64,000 nucleotides of DNA, from positions 123,833,621 to 123,897,620 of the forward strand of contig NC_079148.1 of assembly GCF_945859685.1 (NCBI RefSeq), read 5' to 3'. This DNA is from Eupeodes corollae. Lineage: Eukaryota; Arthropoda; Insecta; Diptera; Syrphidae. Both the position numbers and the translations under genes were made by a program. Positions 32,345 through 43,035 of this stretch are shown one piece after another. How positions within the stretch are numbered: the first letter of the stretch is position 1; every line of letters begins with the position of its first letter. A model generated the notes under the pieces. That model was not told the DNA's origin and did no database searches. It saw nothing but the letters and a program-made list of their open reading frames with translations.

Positions 32345-34845
32345 TATTTAATTTGAGCGACTCCCTACCCTACATACGAAAGCATTCCAAGATTCGAAGA
32401 GTATTCTATATTTGCCATATTGAAGACTTAAAACAGTTTTGAAGGTCTTTGGTATATTTAACGCAGAAATGTTAGAAATTGTGTTGAAACGTAGCTTTTC
32501 TCCAAACAATAATATATTCTGTTCTTGTCTGCATTTCTATTAATGCGAATAACGCTGCGAAAATATATATGCAGAAACCCAGGAAATATGAAAGCTCGCC
32601 ATAAAATGTGATCTTCTTTCGAAAGAATACAAAACAGAATTTCTAATTAAGAATTTTCTGGTTTTTTTGACGTATTTTTTGCGGCTTAGTATCAGTCTGC
32701 TTACTCGTATACATAAATGTAAGAAATTGTTTCGAATTCCAAAAATAAAACATACGTTTCTTGTATCCATTTCTATTTATGCTAAGGACGCTAAAAAATT
32801 TAAAAATCCAGAAAATGAGAGAAGATCTGATATGAAGAAATGTCGGGCGACTATGACGAAGTTTTTTCGAACTCAATTTTCTGGATTCTATTATTACTAT
32901 TGCTATCAGTCGTATTTTGATCTTAAAGGAGTCAACAAAGCTTACAAATTTTAGAGATAAAAATGTTTTATTCTTGAATTTAAGTAAATAGATGCTTTTG
33001 AGTACATAATTTTTCAAAAAAATTAAAATAAAACAAATTAAGGTAAACAAATAAGTTGGGAAGAAGTCTTCAGTGTCTCATTCACAAACTATGCGTTGCA
33101 GAATCTCAATTCACTTTAGTTTTTTAGAGATTCAAAGCTTTTAAATTAAATTAATAGATTTTAAATGTTCATTGTTTTTCAATAAGCCATTAGTTTAACG
33201 AAAGTTTCACCTTTGCTGTGTTTGGGACATTTATATTCTTGAAATTCGTGTTTAAATCTCAGTTCTAAAACATCCAAAGCAAATTTAAGATTTAATAATG
33301 TTTGTATTTTATAAAAAATCAAATTGAAAGAAAAAAGTGCATAAAGAAAGCATCACACTGTTTTGTGCGTCAAAATAAAATAATAAGCAATTGAGGACGA
33401 GTTTAGAAATTCAAGTCTACATCTTAAGAAACTAAATATTTGCTCTCTCTTTCGGAAAACATCTTATGAAAATAATTTAAATCATTAGTAAAGATTTTAA
33501 AAATTCTAAATTGTGCGAAAGCAAAGATTTTAGTTGTTTTTGACAGCAAACCGCTTTTTGGTATAATATCGTTAAATTACTAACAAATTTTTAGATGAAA
33601 TTTTTAACTTCCCATAGGAAGTTATTGTAATCGATCCGATATGTCAAACTGAAAATTTTGAAATTTCTAAAAGTTTCAAGGTCCCTAGAGTCGAGATAAA
33701 CGATTTTTAGAGAGATATCTGTGCGTGTGTACTTACTTTCGTACAACAGTACGTCCGTAATTTCGCGACGTTTTTTTCGTCGTCGATAGCTCAAGAACCA
33801 GTAGAGATATCGACTTCAAATTAATTTTGTTATACAGATAATAATGAGTAGGCATATTTTTGAAAAAAAAATCAAATTAACGTTTTTATAAATCAAAGAC
33901 TGAACAAAAATGTTTTATAACTCGAATAATTTACGAACAAAAACTGATTTCATCTTCAAAACGATTTTGTGCAATGAAGAATAATGTTTTTGACATCTGG
34001 TTAAATTTTGAGAAAAATTGAACTGACAGCTTTTTAAAAAAAATTAAAACCTAGAAAAAACACTACTAAAAGTTGGTCAAAGTTGGACTTTCGACTCAAA
34101 TATCTTTCCAAAACAATTAAATATTATGTTAAAATTAATTTAAGCTTATAAAACATATTGTTGTAAATATTTAGTAAAATTTTGAATTAAATCGAATTTA
34201 CAGTTTTTTTTTTACAAACAAATTAAAATCTAAAAAAAACAATCCTGAAAGTGGGTAAAAGTTGCTTTTCGGATCAAATATCTTTTCAAAAACCTAAGAT
34301 ATTGTGTTTAAACTAATTTTATCTTCTGCAATATATTATTATCAATTTCCAGTCAAATTTTGAGAAAAATCGAATTGACAGTTTTCGTACAAAAAATAGG
34401 AACCTAAAAAAACAATCCTAAAAGTTGTAAAAAATTAATTTTTGATTCAAATATCTTTTCAAAAATTTGAGATTTTGTGTTTAATAAATTTTATTTTATA
34501 AAAAATATTAATATCAACATTCAATCAAATCTTGATTAAAATCAAATTAACTCGGCATTTGGTATACAAATTTAAAATCTACAAAAAATAGTACGGTTCT
34601 CGATATCTCGTTAATAAAAGAAGATATTAATTTCATTTATAAATTTGTATTTTTGTTTATGAAAGAAATAAAAATTGAGCCCTTCCCGCCACTTAATCGT
34701 AAGCTTAAACGTGAAATATATAAGCGGGTCAAATCCATTAACGCAGTACGATAATTCAAAGGAATTCCTACGAAAATAAATTAAGCAAAATAATCTCCCA
34801 GGGGGGAGGGTCATGACCCCTACAACCACCCTGGATCCGCCATTA
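32345..34845 (+). repeat. Unclassified dispersed repeat, copy 2, interrupted by HLR-7
   Basis: Same block order as copy 1 (see 23568-25015), including a minus-strand peptide-like stretch LHIRSSLIFWIF shared by both. The copy runs to about 33604, is interrupted by HLR-7, and resumes after about 34640 with 'cagtacgataatt', 'ttcctacgaaaataaa', 'aatctcccagg' and 'gggtcatgacccc'. The HLR insertion is therefore younger than this repeat. Confidence 0.65.
33605..34640 (+). repeat. HLR-7: HLR copy lacking the 3' end
   Basis: Starts TAACTTCCCATAGGAAGTT, has a diverged microsatellite, 'tcaagaaccagtagagatatcgac' in pieces, then three to four degenerate internal units (landmark at about 34100, 34280, 34450). 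It fades at 'ggttctcgatatctcgttaat' without the hairpin and CAGCCTC end. Confidence 0.85.
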
Positions 34846-36573
34846 TGTATCAGAAGGTTTAGAAGTAGTTCATGCCATTCATTTTTTAAAGTTATGGTTA
34901 ATATATGGCAGGCTATGATTACTTTGTTTGCCTTAAAAGTTCTACTGATTGTATATCCTAAAAGAAAATATACAAAAGTAAGGATTCTATTTTAAAATCT
35001 GGCATCTTTTTTGGCCATAAGACCATAGACTAAAAATTGTTTTCCAGTGTCCAGACAGCAACACTAGGACGAAATGTATGTGTGTTTGAAGGTATTCTGT
35101 TTCACTAAAAATATATATTTTTTTAGGGAAAACAAATTAATAAAAGTTGCTCATTAACTTCATGCACATAATTAACATTGAAAATTGTACACTGTTCCTA
35201 TATCTTTGTCGTCTCATAATCTGCCCTAAAATAAAAACATATTTTTAAATTTAATTCCACTTCTTTGATCTAGAAAATCAAGCCCTCTTATGAATTCTTC
35301 GACTGCAGTCTATTTAAAAATTCCATAAAATAAAATTATCATCTATATTCCCAAGTATCTTCCTCCAAGACCAAGACCAAAACAAAAATTAAAAATTCCT
35401 TATATTGAAAAACTTTTCCATACCGAACTTTTCAACTTTTCGATTCCCCGATGACAGTCCATAAAAAAAAATATAAAAAAATTTTAAATACAGACGACAA
35501 CGATAAAAAAAAGTGCTTATACATGTTTCCAAATTAGTTCAACTTATTTTGGTTTTTTTCTTGAAACGGATGTCGCTTAATTTATTAAAGAACAAAACAA
35601 AAATAATGATTGTTGAATACAAGTATTTATTTGGGGTGAAGTTACACACCACTCAGCAGATTATTAAGAAACACAGAAGGGGGAAAGAAAATATCTCTCC
35701 CAGCATTAAATTCCTTAAATCCAAGGATATGGATAAAAAAAACAACTGTACATAATATATCCACCCACTGAACTTGAGGTGGCATAAGGACGAAAATCCT
35801 CTTTTTTTCTTATTTAAAAATACCACTAAGAACAGGGTGAGTCACTGATGTTGCTATATACGAGCATACTGCTGATGCTGAATGGTGATCCTGTGATGCG
35901 ATTTATAAGAAAAGAAATTAATTCCAACAGCAACATTATTTAATGCTTGAATTGGAAAGGAAAGCAAAAGAAGTCCTATACTATATATACGAGTACCTAC
36001 TATGGATGATGGTTGGTTCTGTCTCGGTTTTCTTTCTATTATATGGAGCACAATGTTGGGGGTTAAGGACAAACGAAAAAAAAAATTCCACTTCCACTTT
36101 AAAATTTTTATTTTGTAGACCCAACAATTTAATTTTTAAATTGTTCGCCTCCCCTTCGTCCTTCGACGTATTTTTATTTTATTTCGTTTGGTGCATGTAA
36201 TGAAAGAACTCACAGTTTAATTTTGCATTTTATTTTATTTTGTTTTTCATTTCTGAGGGAAATTTAATCAATTAACAGCGAGTAAGCAGAAAGTAAAGGA
36301 GTTTTTCCTGCAGCTGTTGGATATTTAAAAAAAGCAGTAAGTGTACAGTCGATAAGACCTAACTGAATTTTAATTTTGGTTAAAAGTTTTTTTTGCGTTA
36401 TATGTTTTCAATTTAGACCGAAATCATATTAAGTTTAATTAAATTGTAAGAATTTTAAGGTAATTAAACGTATAAACTTTTAAATTGTAAAATAAGCGAT
36501 ACAAAGCCCTCTGTCCATCTGTCAAAGTTTGTTCAGAGAAGGTTGTTCTAATGACATCAGTTTAATTGAATGC
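34846..36573. other. Unassigned AT-rich DNA
   Basis: No gene or identified repeat. Short open frames only, none with a motif. Confidence 0.4.
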
Positions 36574-36587
36574 TACTTAATTACTTA

Positions 36588-36889
36588 CTAGTAGTAAAGG
36601 TGGCATGATGGTTAGTGCGTTGTAATGTCATGGCAGAGGTCTTGGGTTCGATCCCTGCCTATGCTATGTAAAGTACGGGTACTGACTCTTGCGGGGAATT
36701 GATAAATTCTCCAAGAGTAACTCTTGTCATGAAAAAGTGCTTTCTAAAATTAGACGTTCGGATTTAGCATATAAACTTTAGGTCCGGTCCATTCCTGACA
36801 ACATTACTCGCACACAGGAATGTTTGAGAGTTGTAAGTCACTAGGCCCTAGTTCTCAAAGGACTGTTGCGCCACCCAATTTATTTATTT
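36588..36889 (+). mobile_element. SINE copy B with 14-bp target-site duplication
   Basis: Flanked by tacttaattactta at 36574-36587 and 36890-36903. Box A-like ATGGTTAGTGCG and box B GGTTCGATCCC are both intact, and the anticodon-loop equivalent reads gTaatGTCATgg. The 3' end is ctgttgcgccacccaatttatttatttt. The cleanest copy for defining element boundaries. Confidence 0.9.
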
Positions 36890-36903
36890 TACTTAATTAC
36901 TTA

Positions 36904-37269
36904 AAGATAAATTAAGTTCAAAAACTGAGTAACCTGAGTACCTATACTTTTTGTCACTCATAATTTATCACAATTTTAAGGGTTATGAGTTTCATGTTTA
37001 AAAGTCGGTGTTCAGATTGTATTTTTTTAAACTCATTTCACGGTTTTATTTCGCTTCCAATTATGTTGAAATAAATTAGAAAACGTTGTCTTCTCTTTAA
37101 CTTTGACGAAGAGAGATTTGAAATTGTAAAACGTCAAAATTAGCAGCCTCAAATGTACAACACTTTCATTTTCAACACAAATGTTTTTAACAGAGTGTGG
37201 TAGCTTGAAAAATGATGATGCTTAAAGACATCGACGATAACGATTCGTCTTATTTCAAATTTCTTCAAA
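36904..37269. other. Unassigned AT-rich spacer
   Basis: Nothing identifiable. Confidence 0.4.
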
Positions 37270-37299
37270 ATTTTACCTATTACCATTGGAAATCATTCT

Positions 37300-38075
37300 G
37301 ACAAGCTGTGTAAGGTTGAGATATATTCCCAAAGCCTTGAGAATGGCAAAAGTAGTCTTCATTCCTAAAGCAGGGAAATCTTCACACGTTAACCCTAAAG
37401 ATCTATGACCAATCAGCCTATCATCCTTCCTACTTAAAACCTTGGAAAGATTGATTGAAATTTACATCAGACATAATTTAAAACCATGTCTCATTTCCAC
37501 AGCTCAACATAATTACTCTAAGGGAAAATCAGTAGAATCAGCACTTCACTCGCTGGTACGTACAATTGAACATTCCCTCGAATACAAAGAATATAACTTG
37601 GTAGCATTCCTAGATATTGAAGGAGCTTTCAACAACGTCAGTTACCAGGTGAACACAATGGATAAGCTGAAATTAGAGAAGTCACTCATAGATCTTATAA
37701 ATCTCATGCTCAAAAGCAGGACAATAATTTCTAACATGAGAAATTTTACTACCACCAGATCGGTGAATCGAGGCACTCCCCAAGGTGGAGTCCTTTCGCC
37801 TCTTTTATGGAACATGGTAGTAGGCTACCTAAATGGGCTAAGCAATGTGGATGGGACGTCAACCCACACAAAACAGAATTAATACTCTTTTCGAGAAGAT
37901 ATAAAATTCCTCAGATGAGAACACCCAAGATTAGAGGAATACCATTAAGCTTTTCCGATCAAGCTAAATATTTTTGGGCATCATTTTAGACAAAAAACTA
38001 AATTGGAAGGCAAATATTGATGAAAGAGTCAAAAAGGCTACTGTAGCGCTTTTTACTTGTAAAAAGGCCATAGGA
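37300..38075 (+). pseudogene. LOA-like reverse transcriptase domain, catalytic segment deleted
   Basis: Readable motifs: RMAKVVFIPKAGKSSHVNPK, ISLSSFLLKTLERLIEIYIR, NLVAFLDIEGAFNNVSYQ (palm Asp in LDIEGAF) and VNRGTPQGGVLSPLLWNMVV. Directly after NMVV the sequence jumps to WAKQCGWDVNPHKTELILFS in another frame, so about 50-60 residues containing the YxDD are lost. A stop replaces Tyr in the DxRPIS-type motif (VNPKDL then stop). Non-functional. Confidence 0.8.
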
Positions 38076-38080
38076 TCAAA

Positions 38081-38935
38081 ATGGGGCTTCTCCCCAAAAA
38101 TAACCCACTGGCTATACACTCGGTAATCAGGCCGATACTCATTTATGGAGCCGTCGTATGGTGGACCGCACTGGACAAGATGGTAAATCTAAATAAGCTC
38201 ATTAAAGTCCAGCGGTCAGCAGGTATGTGCATCACAGGAGCACTTCGCACAACACCAACCGCAGCACTGGAAGTGCTTTTAAACCTAACACCACTTGACA
38301 TCTTCTCTAAAAAGGTAGCTGCCAACTCATGTTTAAGGCTTAGAGCCACCTCTCAATGGACCAGTAACAATACTGGTCATACAACTATTCTAGACAATTT
38401 CAGATCTATCCCAGATCGCTTAGACTATACCACCCCAAAAATGGTATTTGGTAAAAGATTCCATGTGTCCATCCCTTCAAGATCCTCCTGGGAAGAAGAG
38501 GGACCCCTGGAAGACGATGCGGTACACTTCTATACTGACGGTTCAAAGACCGATCACGGAGTTGGAAGTGGTATCTTTTCAGAACAACTGAATCTCAGTT
38601 TATCCTATAGACTTCCCAATTAATGTAGTGTATTCCAGGCAGAAGTAATGGCAATTAAAGAAGCACTATCCTGGCTCAAAGAAAACGTTATATCTTGTAA
38701 GGATATACGAATCTTCTCAGACAGCCAAGCCGCTCTTAAATTTCTCGCGTCTGTCTCCACAAACTCTCAAACAGTCCACGATTTTCGATCATCTCTGAAT
38801 GAGATGACTGAACAGTTTAACATTCACCTCATTTGGGTGCCGGGCCACAGAGACATTCCGAGAAATTGCAAAGCCGATGAGCTCTCGCCAAAAACGGAAC
38901 ACTTCTGCCTTATGTTAGACAAAAACATAACATAG
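38081..38935 (+). pseudogene. LOA-like connection region and RNase H domain
   Basis: The connection region (PILIYGAVVWWTALDKM, LNKLIKVQRSAGMCITGALR, TPTAALEVLLNLTPLDIF) is followed by RNase H. YTDGSK has the first catalytic Asp, QAEVMAIKEAL the Glu, FSDSQAAL the second Asp, and WVPGHRDIPRN..KADEL the last Asp, with Cys in place of the usual Glu in the GNExAD motif. One stop codon (38621-38623) interrupts between the first Asp and the Glu. Otherwise open. In the element this domain would digest the RNA strand of the RNA-DNA hybrid. Confidence 0.85.
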
Positions 38936-39073
38936 GAACACCACTTGCTACATGCAAATATCTTCTCAAGCAATATGCTCTAGAATCAACAAATGCTAGA
39001 TGGTCACAGAGTACCACCTGCCTAGCAACCAAGCAAATATGGCCAAGTATAGACTTAAAACGGTCAAAAAGGC

Positions 39074-39367
39074 TTGATATTACTGAGCAGACAAAGTGTA
39101 AGCTTTACAATTAGAGTAATAACAGGACACTGCCTCATAGGAAGACATGCTCTGAGGCTAGGGGTCTACACAAATGACTTCTGTAGAAGCTTAATGCACG
39201 AGGAGGAAGAGGAAACGGTCCAACACCTTCTATGTACATGTCCAGCACTCTCCATAAGAAGGAATTACTTCCTCGGTAATCCCTTCTTCGATAACACCAG
39301 TGAACTGGCAACGATTGATACAAAACGTCTCTCTAACTTTATTAAAAGTACAAAATGGTTTGTTTGA
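39074..39367 (+). pseudogene. LOA-like C-terminal Cys/His region
   Basis: Reads VITGHCLIGRHALRLGVYTN, then CRSLMHEEEEETVQHLLCTC and PALSIRR: a C..C..H..C arrangement of the kind that closes I-group LINE ORF2 proteins and may bind nucleic acid. Same frame as the RNase H; a frame break lies between 38935 and 39074. Confidence 0.75.
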
Positions 39368-39477
39368 ATTCATTACTCTCCCATGAGTAACCTCATTAGT
39401 GGTATCACAATGGACCCTTGAGGTCTACGTGTGTCAATGACATCTGGACAGCCACTCCAACCTAACCTAACCTAACA

Positions 39478-40255
39478 ACAGGCTATCCATTTTGCGTTTT
39501 CTAAGAGTATAAGGATCTAATTCAACATCTGTCAAACAAAGTTGTTAAACCAATTTGTCTTGTTCAGTTGAAAGTCTGCCATTCACAAAAATGCATTGTT
39601 TAACTCTCGCATAACAGTTTTTAAACCCCAAAAAAAGGTGATAAATGGTATAAGAGGTAACTATGGTTTACAAAATAGTGCAACTAAAAGCAAGCAATTT
39701 TCAAAATTGTGGAGTAATTTGAAGAGACTGATTTGGTTACAGATGTTGTATAACTATGCATCATCGTTTCCCTCGTGCTTCTGAAAGTATCGTTGCTCCA
39801 AGTGAAAGTGTTACCGAAGACCCGATTGTGTGGATTCCTCGTCGTTCTCAGGAATTAGGACTGTTTTATGGTACAATATGACCAATTGCACTTACATCCA
39901 TATAAAATCCAGCTCACACAATAACTCAAGGCAGCTGACCCTTCATAACGTCGTTGATACCTCGAATGGAAGCTTGAACAACAGGCGGGGAACTGCGATA
40001 AACCTTTAACTCTTGAGCACTTTAAAACCAAAATTCGTCAAGTTATGGCTGAGATACCACCCAATATGTGTCAAAAAGTGGTCGAAAATTACCTAAAAGA
40101 ATTGATGCTTGCAACAAATGCGCGTGGTGGTCATTTAAATAATTTAGTGTTTCAACGTTCAAAATTTGTAATAAGAAATAAATATCATGAAAAAAAAATA
40201 TTTTAACTGTGTTTTATCTACGTTTACTTTTGAAACCGCAAAATGGATAACCCTG
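39478..40255 (+). mobile_element. Internally deleted mariner-like transposon with TIRs
   Basis: Left end acaggctatccattttgcg and the reverse complement of the right end acagggttatccattttgcg are inverted repeats (about 20-25 bp, one indel). The element is about 778 bp, against about 1.3 kb for intact relatives. Remnants inside read SESVTEDPIVWIPRRSQELG and LHPYKIQLTQ, then the C-terminus KTKIRQVMAEIPPNMCQKVV and ENYLKEL. The catalytic core is deleted. A TA target duplication is visible on the right (TA at 40255-40256) but not clearly on the left, where it abuts the LINE tail. Confidence 0.8.
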
Positions 40256-40586
40256 TATTGTGACACTTCAAATGATTACTGAGTTTGACAGTGGAAACTT
40301 TCCAATGTATTCAAATGACATTGTGTCACTACAATGATAGTAAAAACAGATGCCTTCAAAAAAAAAAAACTACTTAGTCGAAATGTCAAAAATGTCAAAT
40401 TTAAATTTCTTTATTTTTTCTAGATCTTCTGCTCATGAGTTTACAGAATTAGTCAGTGAAATGTCAATTAAATGTTAAATCAAAAGATGTTAGAAACATT
40501 ATTGAAATCGTTTGGTTTCAGTCAAATATTAAAACTGGATTGTAGTGTGTATTTCAAACTTCCACTATTTTTAAAATTAATTTTTA
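40256..40586. other. 3' flank of the host gene
   Basis: AT-rich DNA between the mariner end and the polyadenylation signal. No feature seen. Confidence 0.4.
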
Positions 40587-40592
40587 TTTATT
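40587..40592 (-). terminator. Polyadenylation signal of the secreted-protein gene
   Basis: AATAAA on the minus strand about 45 nt downstream of the stop codon, in an AT-rich 3' UTR, with T-rich DNA beyond. Confidence 0.5.
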
Positions 40593-40635
40593 AATATTAA
40601 TTTCTACCCTCTATATATGAATATACAAACTTATA

Positions 40636-41148
40636 CTACTGATCTAAAGGTACATCTTCTGGAACATCAATTCCATCGTCTTGATTTGATTCCTTATTAA
40701 AATCTTTAGCTTTAAAAGCTTCAACTGTCAAAACATCAGATAATTTTTCTAATGTCTTGTCGGCAACTTTTGCTGATGATGATTTACTTTCATCATTTCC
40801 AATAGTTTCTTCTAATGGTTTTGTATTTTGGACTTCTCTTTTATCTTCAGATTTAGATGATGATTGTTCATTATTTTCAGATAATCCAAGTTTTTCCAAC
40901 ATTTCTGATTCAAAAACACTAACTATTTCTTTGATAGCTTCTTTGGCTGCTTCAGCTACATTAACCTTAGGTTCTTTTATATCGTCGATCTTTTTGTTAA
41001 CTTCTTCTTCAGAAGACGTGTTGATGATAATTGGTTCGTCAGGTAGATCTGGTAGGGAATCTCCTTGTTCTTCAGACATCGTTTGACCATTTGAATTTGA
41101 TTCATCAGATGATGCTGGGATTATGCCTGAGTTACTTCCATAGGAAGG
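40636..41148 (-). CDS. Last coding exon (exon 3) of an unrecognised secreted acidic protein gene
   Basis: This exon encodes residues 61-230 of a predicted 230-residue protein and ends in a stop codon. The upstream boundary is an acceptor (tttcatacattag) on the minus strand; the preceding intron is only 73 nt, typical of flies. The translation is strongly hydrophilic and rich in Glu, Asp, Lys and Ser, with one likely amphipathic helix around VAEAAKEAIKEIVSVFESEM and an acidic tail ending DVPLDQ. No transmembrane segment or catalytic motif is visible, so the C-terminal two thirds is probably largely disordered. Reading starts upstream of the first Met in this exon (at 41079), because the frame stays open to the acceptor and joins exon 2 in phase. 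The family was not recognised and no function is claimed. Low stop density, consistent splice sites and a downstream AATAAA support a real gene. Confidence 0.75.
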   Translation of the reverse strand, partial: PSYGSNSGIIPASSDESNSNGQTMSEEQGDSLPDLPDEPIIINTSSEEEVNKKIDDIKEPKVNVAEAAKEAIKEIVSVFESEMLEKLGLSENNEQSSSKSEDKREVQNTKPLEETIGNDESKSSSAKVADKTLEKLSDVLTVEAFKAKDFNKESNQDDGIDVPEDVPLDQ

Positions 41149-41221
41149 CTAATGTATGAAAGTAGAGGATAAAAACAAGATTCAATAACGGTGATGGATT
41201 TTTGTTTTCCTGTTTACATAC

Positions 41222-41337
41222 CTCTTTAAAAGCTTCTGCCAGTCCAGGATGGATTTCACTTAGTGGGGTTTCACCTTCACGAATATAAACGGGAACATAT
41301 CCAGCTCTAGGTTGTAATTCTTGGTAAGGGGCAGCAT
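41222..41337 (-). CDS. Internal coding exon (exon 2) of the same secreted-protein gene
   Basis: This 116-nt exon lies between an acceptor (ttgtccatttag) and a strong donor (AAAGAG then GTATGT) on the minus strand. Its two leading bases complete a GAT codon with the last base of exon 1, and it ends in phase 0 for exon 3, so the three exons make one open frame. It encodes the start of the mature protein, with segments APYQELQPRAGYVPVYIREG and TPLSEIHPGLAEAFKE. This Pro/Tyr-containing stretch looks like a conserved folded or ligand-like module compared with the low-complexity acidic region that follows. I cannot name a family for it. Confidence 0.75.
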
Positions 41338-42316
41338 CTAAATGGACAATAAAAGATTTTTAATATTTTTTGAAATTGTTAAGTCAACAAATATTTTGAT
41401 CAAAGTTTTATAGACATTTTATTATTCATTTGGATTAACAAAAAATTTAAACTTAATATTTATTTAATATTCATACAAATCTTAAGAAGTATTTTTTTAA
41501 AAACTGTGTTTCAATCACATCCGGTTTAAAGATTGTTTTCATGTTAACTGCAACATGTATTAAAAATATACATATCGATAATGAAATAAGCACAAAAATA
41601 GTGAAGTTTTGAGCCATTAAAAAATTGTTAGGTAAGAGGAAATAATGTTTTTTCGACCAGTTTTATATAATGCGTAAAAACAAAACACGACTATAATTCA
41701 TCTTCGATATCAGCTCAGCTGACCTTAATGTTAAGGCTGAAGATTTAAATCTTAAATGCAATTTTTGGACTAAATTATAAAAGTCCAATGTTCACTAATT
41801 TTTGTTAAAGAAAATCTTATCAGTAAAATTTCTTAACTTCTATGTTATTTTAAGGCATAAGTTGGAAGCTGAAAATTTAATATGGAATATGGTGCCAGTA
41901 ACAGATTTACTAAAATTTATTTTAATTCTTTCTTTTCTTTTAAAAAATGTGTCATTAAGCATGCAAATTATCAATTTCAATTTCAATTAAACTCTGACTT
42001 CAAATATTAAAATATAAAATAAACGCAGCACAAATTGTTTTGTTTATATTTTTATTAATTTGTTATCAGTATTTTATTGTGTAGATTTTAATATGCCAAG
42101 GGAAATTGAATTTGTTTATTTTTATTTTTCAGAAAAATAAAATGCATTTATAATTCGAAAATCCTTGTTTTTCTTTGTGTTTTCTTCCGTACGAGATATG
42201 GTGAGTATTGTATCCGCTTATTATTTCATTCATTTGTATTTATAAAAATGTTAATTCCTAATTGAAACCTTTAAATTCTTCAGAATTATAAATTGTAATA
42301 TTCATTTGGTGAAATT
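41338..42316. other. Intron sequence, no recognisable repeat
   Basis: Right-hand part of the 10.8-kb intron next to exon 2 (minus strand); AT-rich, unassigned. Confidence 0.5.
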
Positions 42317-42400
42317 AGTACCTAAAGCGTGATAGTAAGTGCGTAGGATTGTCATGTCAGAGGTCTTGTGATCAATCCTTGCCTTTGGTAAAGTAAATTT
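42317..42400 (+). mobile_element. SINE copy C, head fragment
   Basis: agtacctaaagcgtgatagtaag, then 'gattgtcatgtcagaggtcttg' and a damaged box B (gtgatcaatcc). Body missing beyond about 42400. Confidence 0.7.
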
Positions 42401-42454
42401 ATTGGATGCTTTTAATTTACCATGTTATAAGTGAAAATATTGTAGAAAATGAAA

Positions 42455-42975
42455 AAACGGGCCACACTGATAACTTCTCATTTGTGCCTGTTTGTCGATA
42501 GTACAAAAAGTTTTACAAACTTATAATAACAACAATTTGTATAACTAAAAAGAAGTTTGAAGTCAATATTTTCATCAAATAATCTCCAATCAGTTTTTCG
42601 TTGGTTTAGTAGGTTTCCCTGTTTTGTAAAAACAAGTTGTCAATTTTATCATTCCAAAAATTTAACTTAAGTTTACAAAAATACTTTGCATATGAAATAA
42701 ATTTGATTTTGATATTTTTTCTTGCTTCCGAGATTTTAAGTCGAAAAATAATTTTTATCAATTTTAATAATGAAAATTATCCTTTGGAAAAAAAAATATT
42801 TTGCATAGAATAAATTAATTTTGAAATCAGTACCTTTTTTTTATTATTTAAATTTTATGTAGTTTTTTTATAAGAAACCTGACATTTTTTTTACAGACGT
42901 TAAATGTTAGAAACAATAGTTTTTATAAGATAAAATTAGCTTAAAGTCAATATTTTTAATTGTTGCCATATTTTA
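42455..42975 (-). repeat. HLR-8: inverted, degraded 3' half of HLR
   Basis: Opens with ccacactgataacttctcat (3' hairpin region reversed), then 'tgtttgtcgat', 'agttttacaaactt' and degenerate unit motifs ('aaacctgacatttttttta', 'ataagataaaattagctt'). Ends 26 bp before SINE D. Confidence 0.7.
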
Positions 42976-43000
42976 AGAACTTTTAATAGTAGTGTGTATA

Positions 43001-43035
43001 GTACCCGTATCGTGATGGTAGTGCATTGGACTGTT
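43001..43035 (+). mobile_element. SINE copy D, left part (interrupted by LINE)
   Basis: agtacccgtatcgtgatgg then agtgcattggactgt. The rest of the SINE continues at 46057. The last 15 bases are the left target-site duplication of the LINE. Confidence 0.85.

Larger units (their letters stand above)
37270..39476 (+). mobile_element. LOA/I-group LINE with RNase H, 5' truncated
   Basis: Carries RT, RNase H and a C-terminal Cys/His region in order and ends in a (CCTAA)n tail (cctaacctaacctaac, 39461-39476). No endonuclease is present. The mariner element at 39478 begins directly at the tail. RT plus RNase H in one ORF, with RIGHT-order motifs FIPKAGK...ISLSSFLLKTLERLI, points to the LOA or a neighbouring I-group clade; exact clade not proven. 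Confidence 0.8.
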
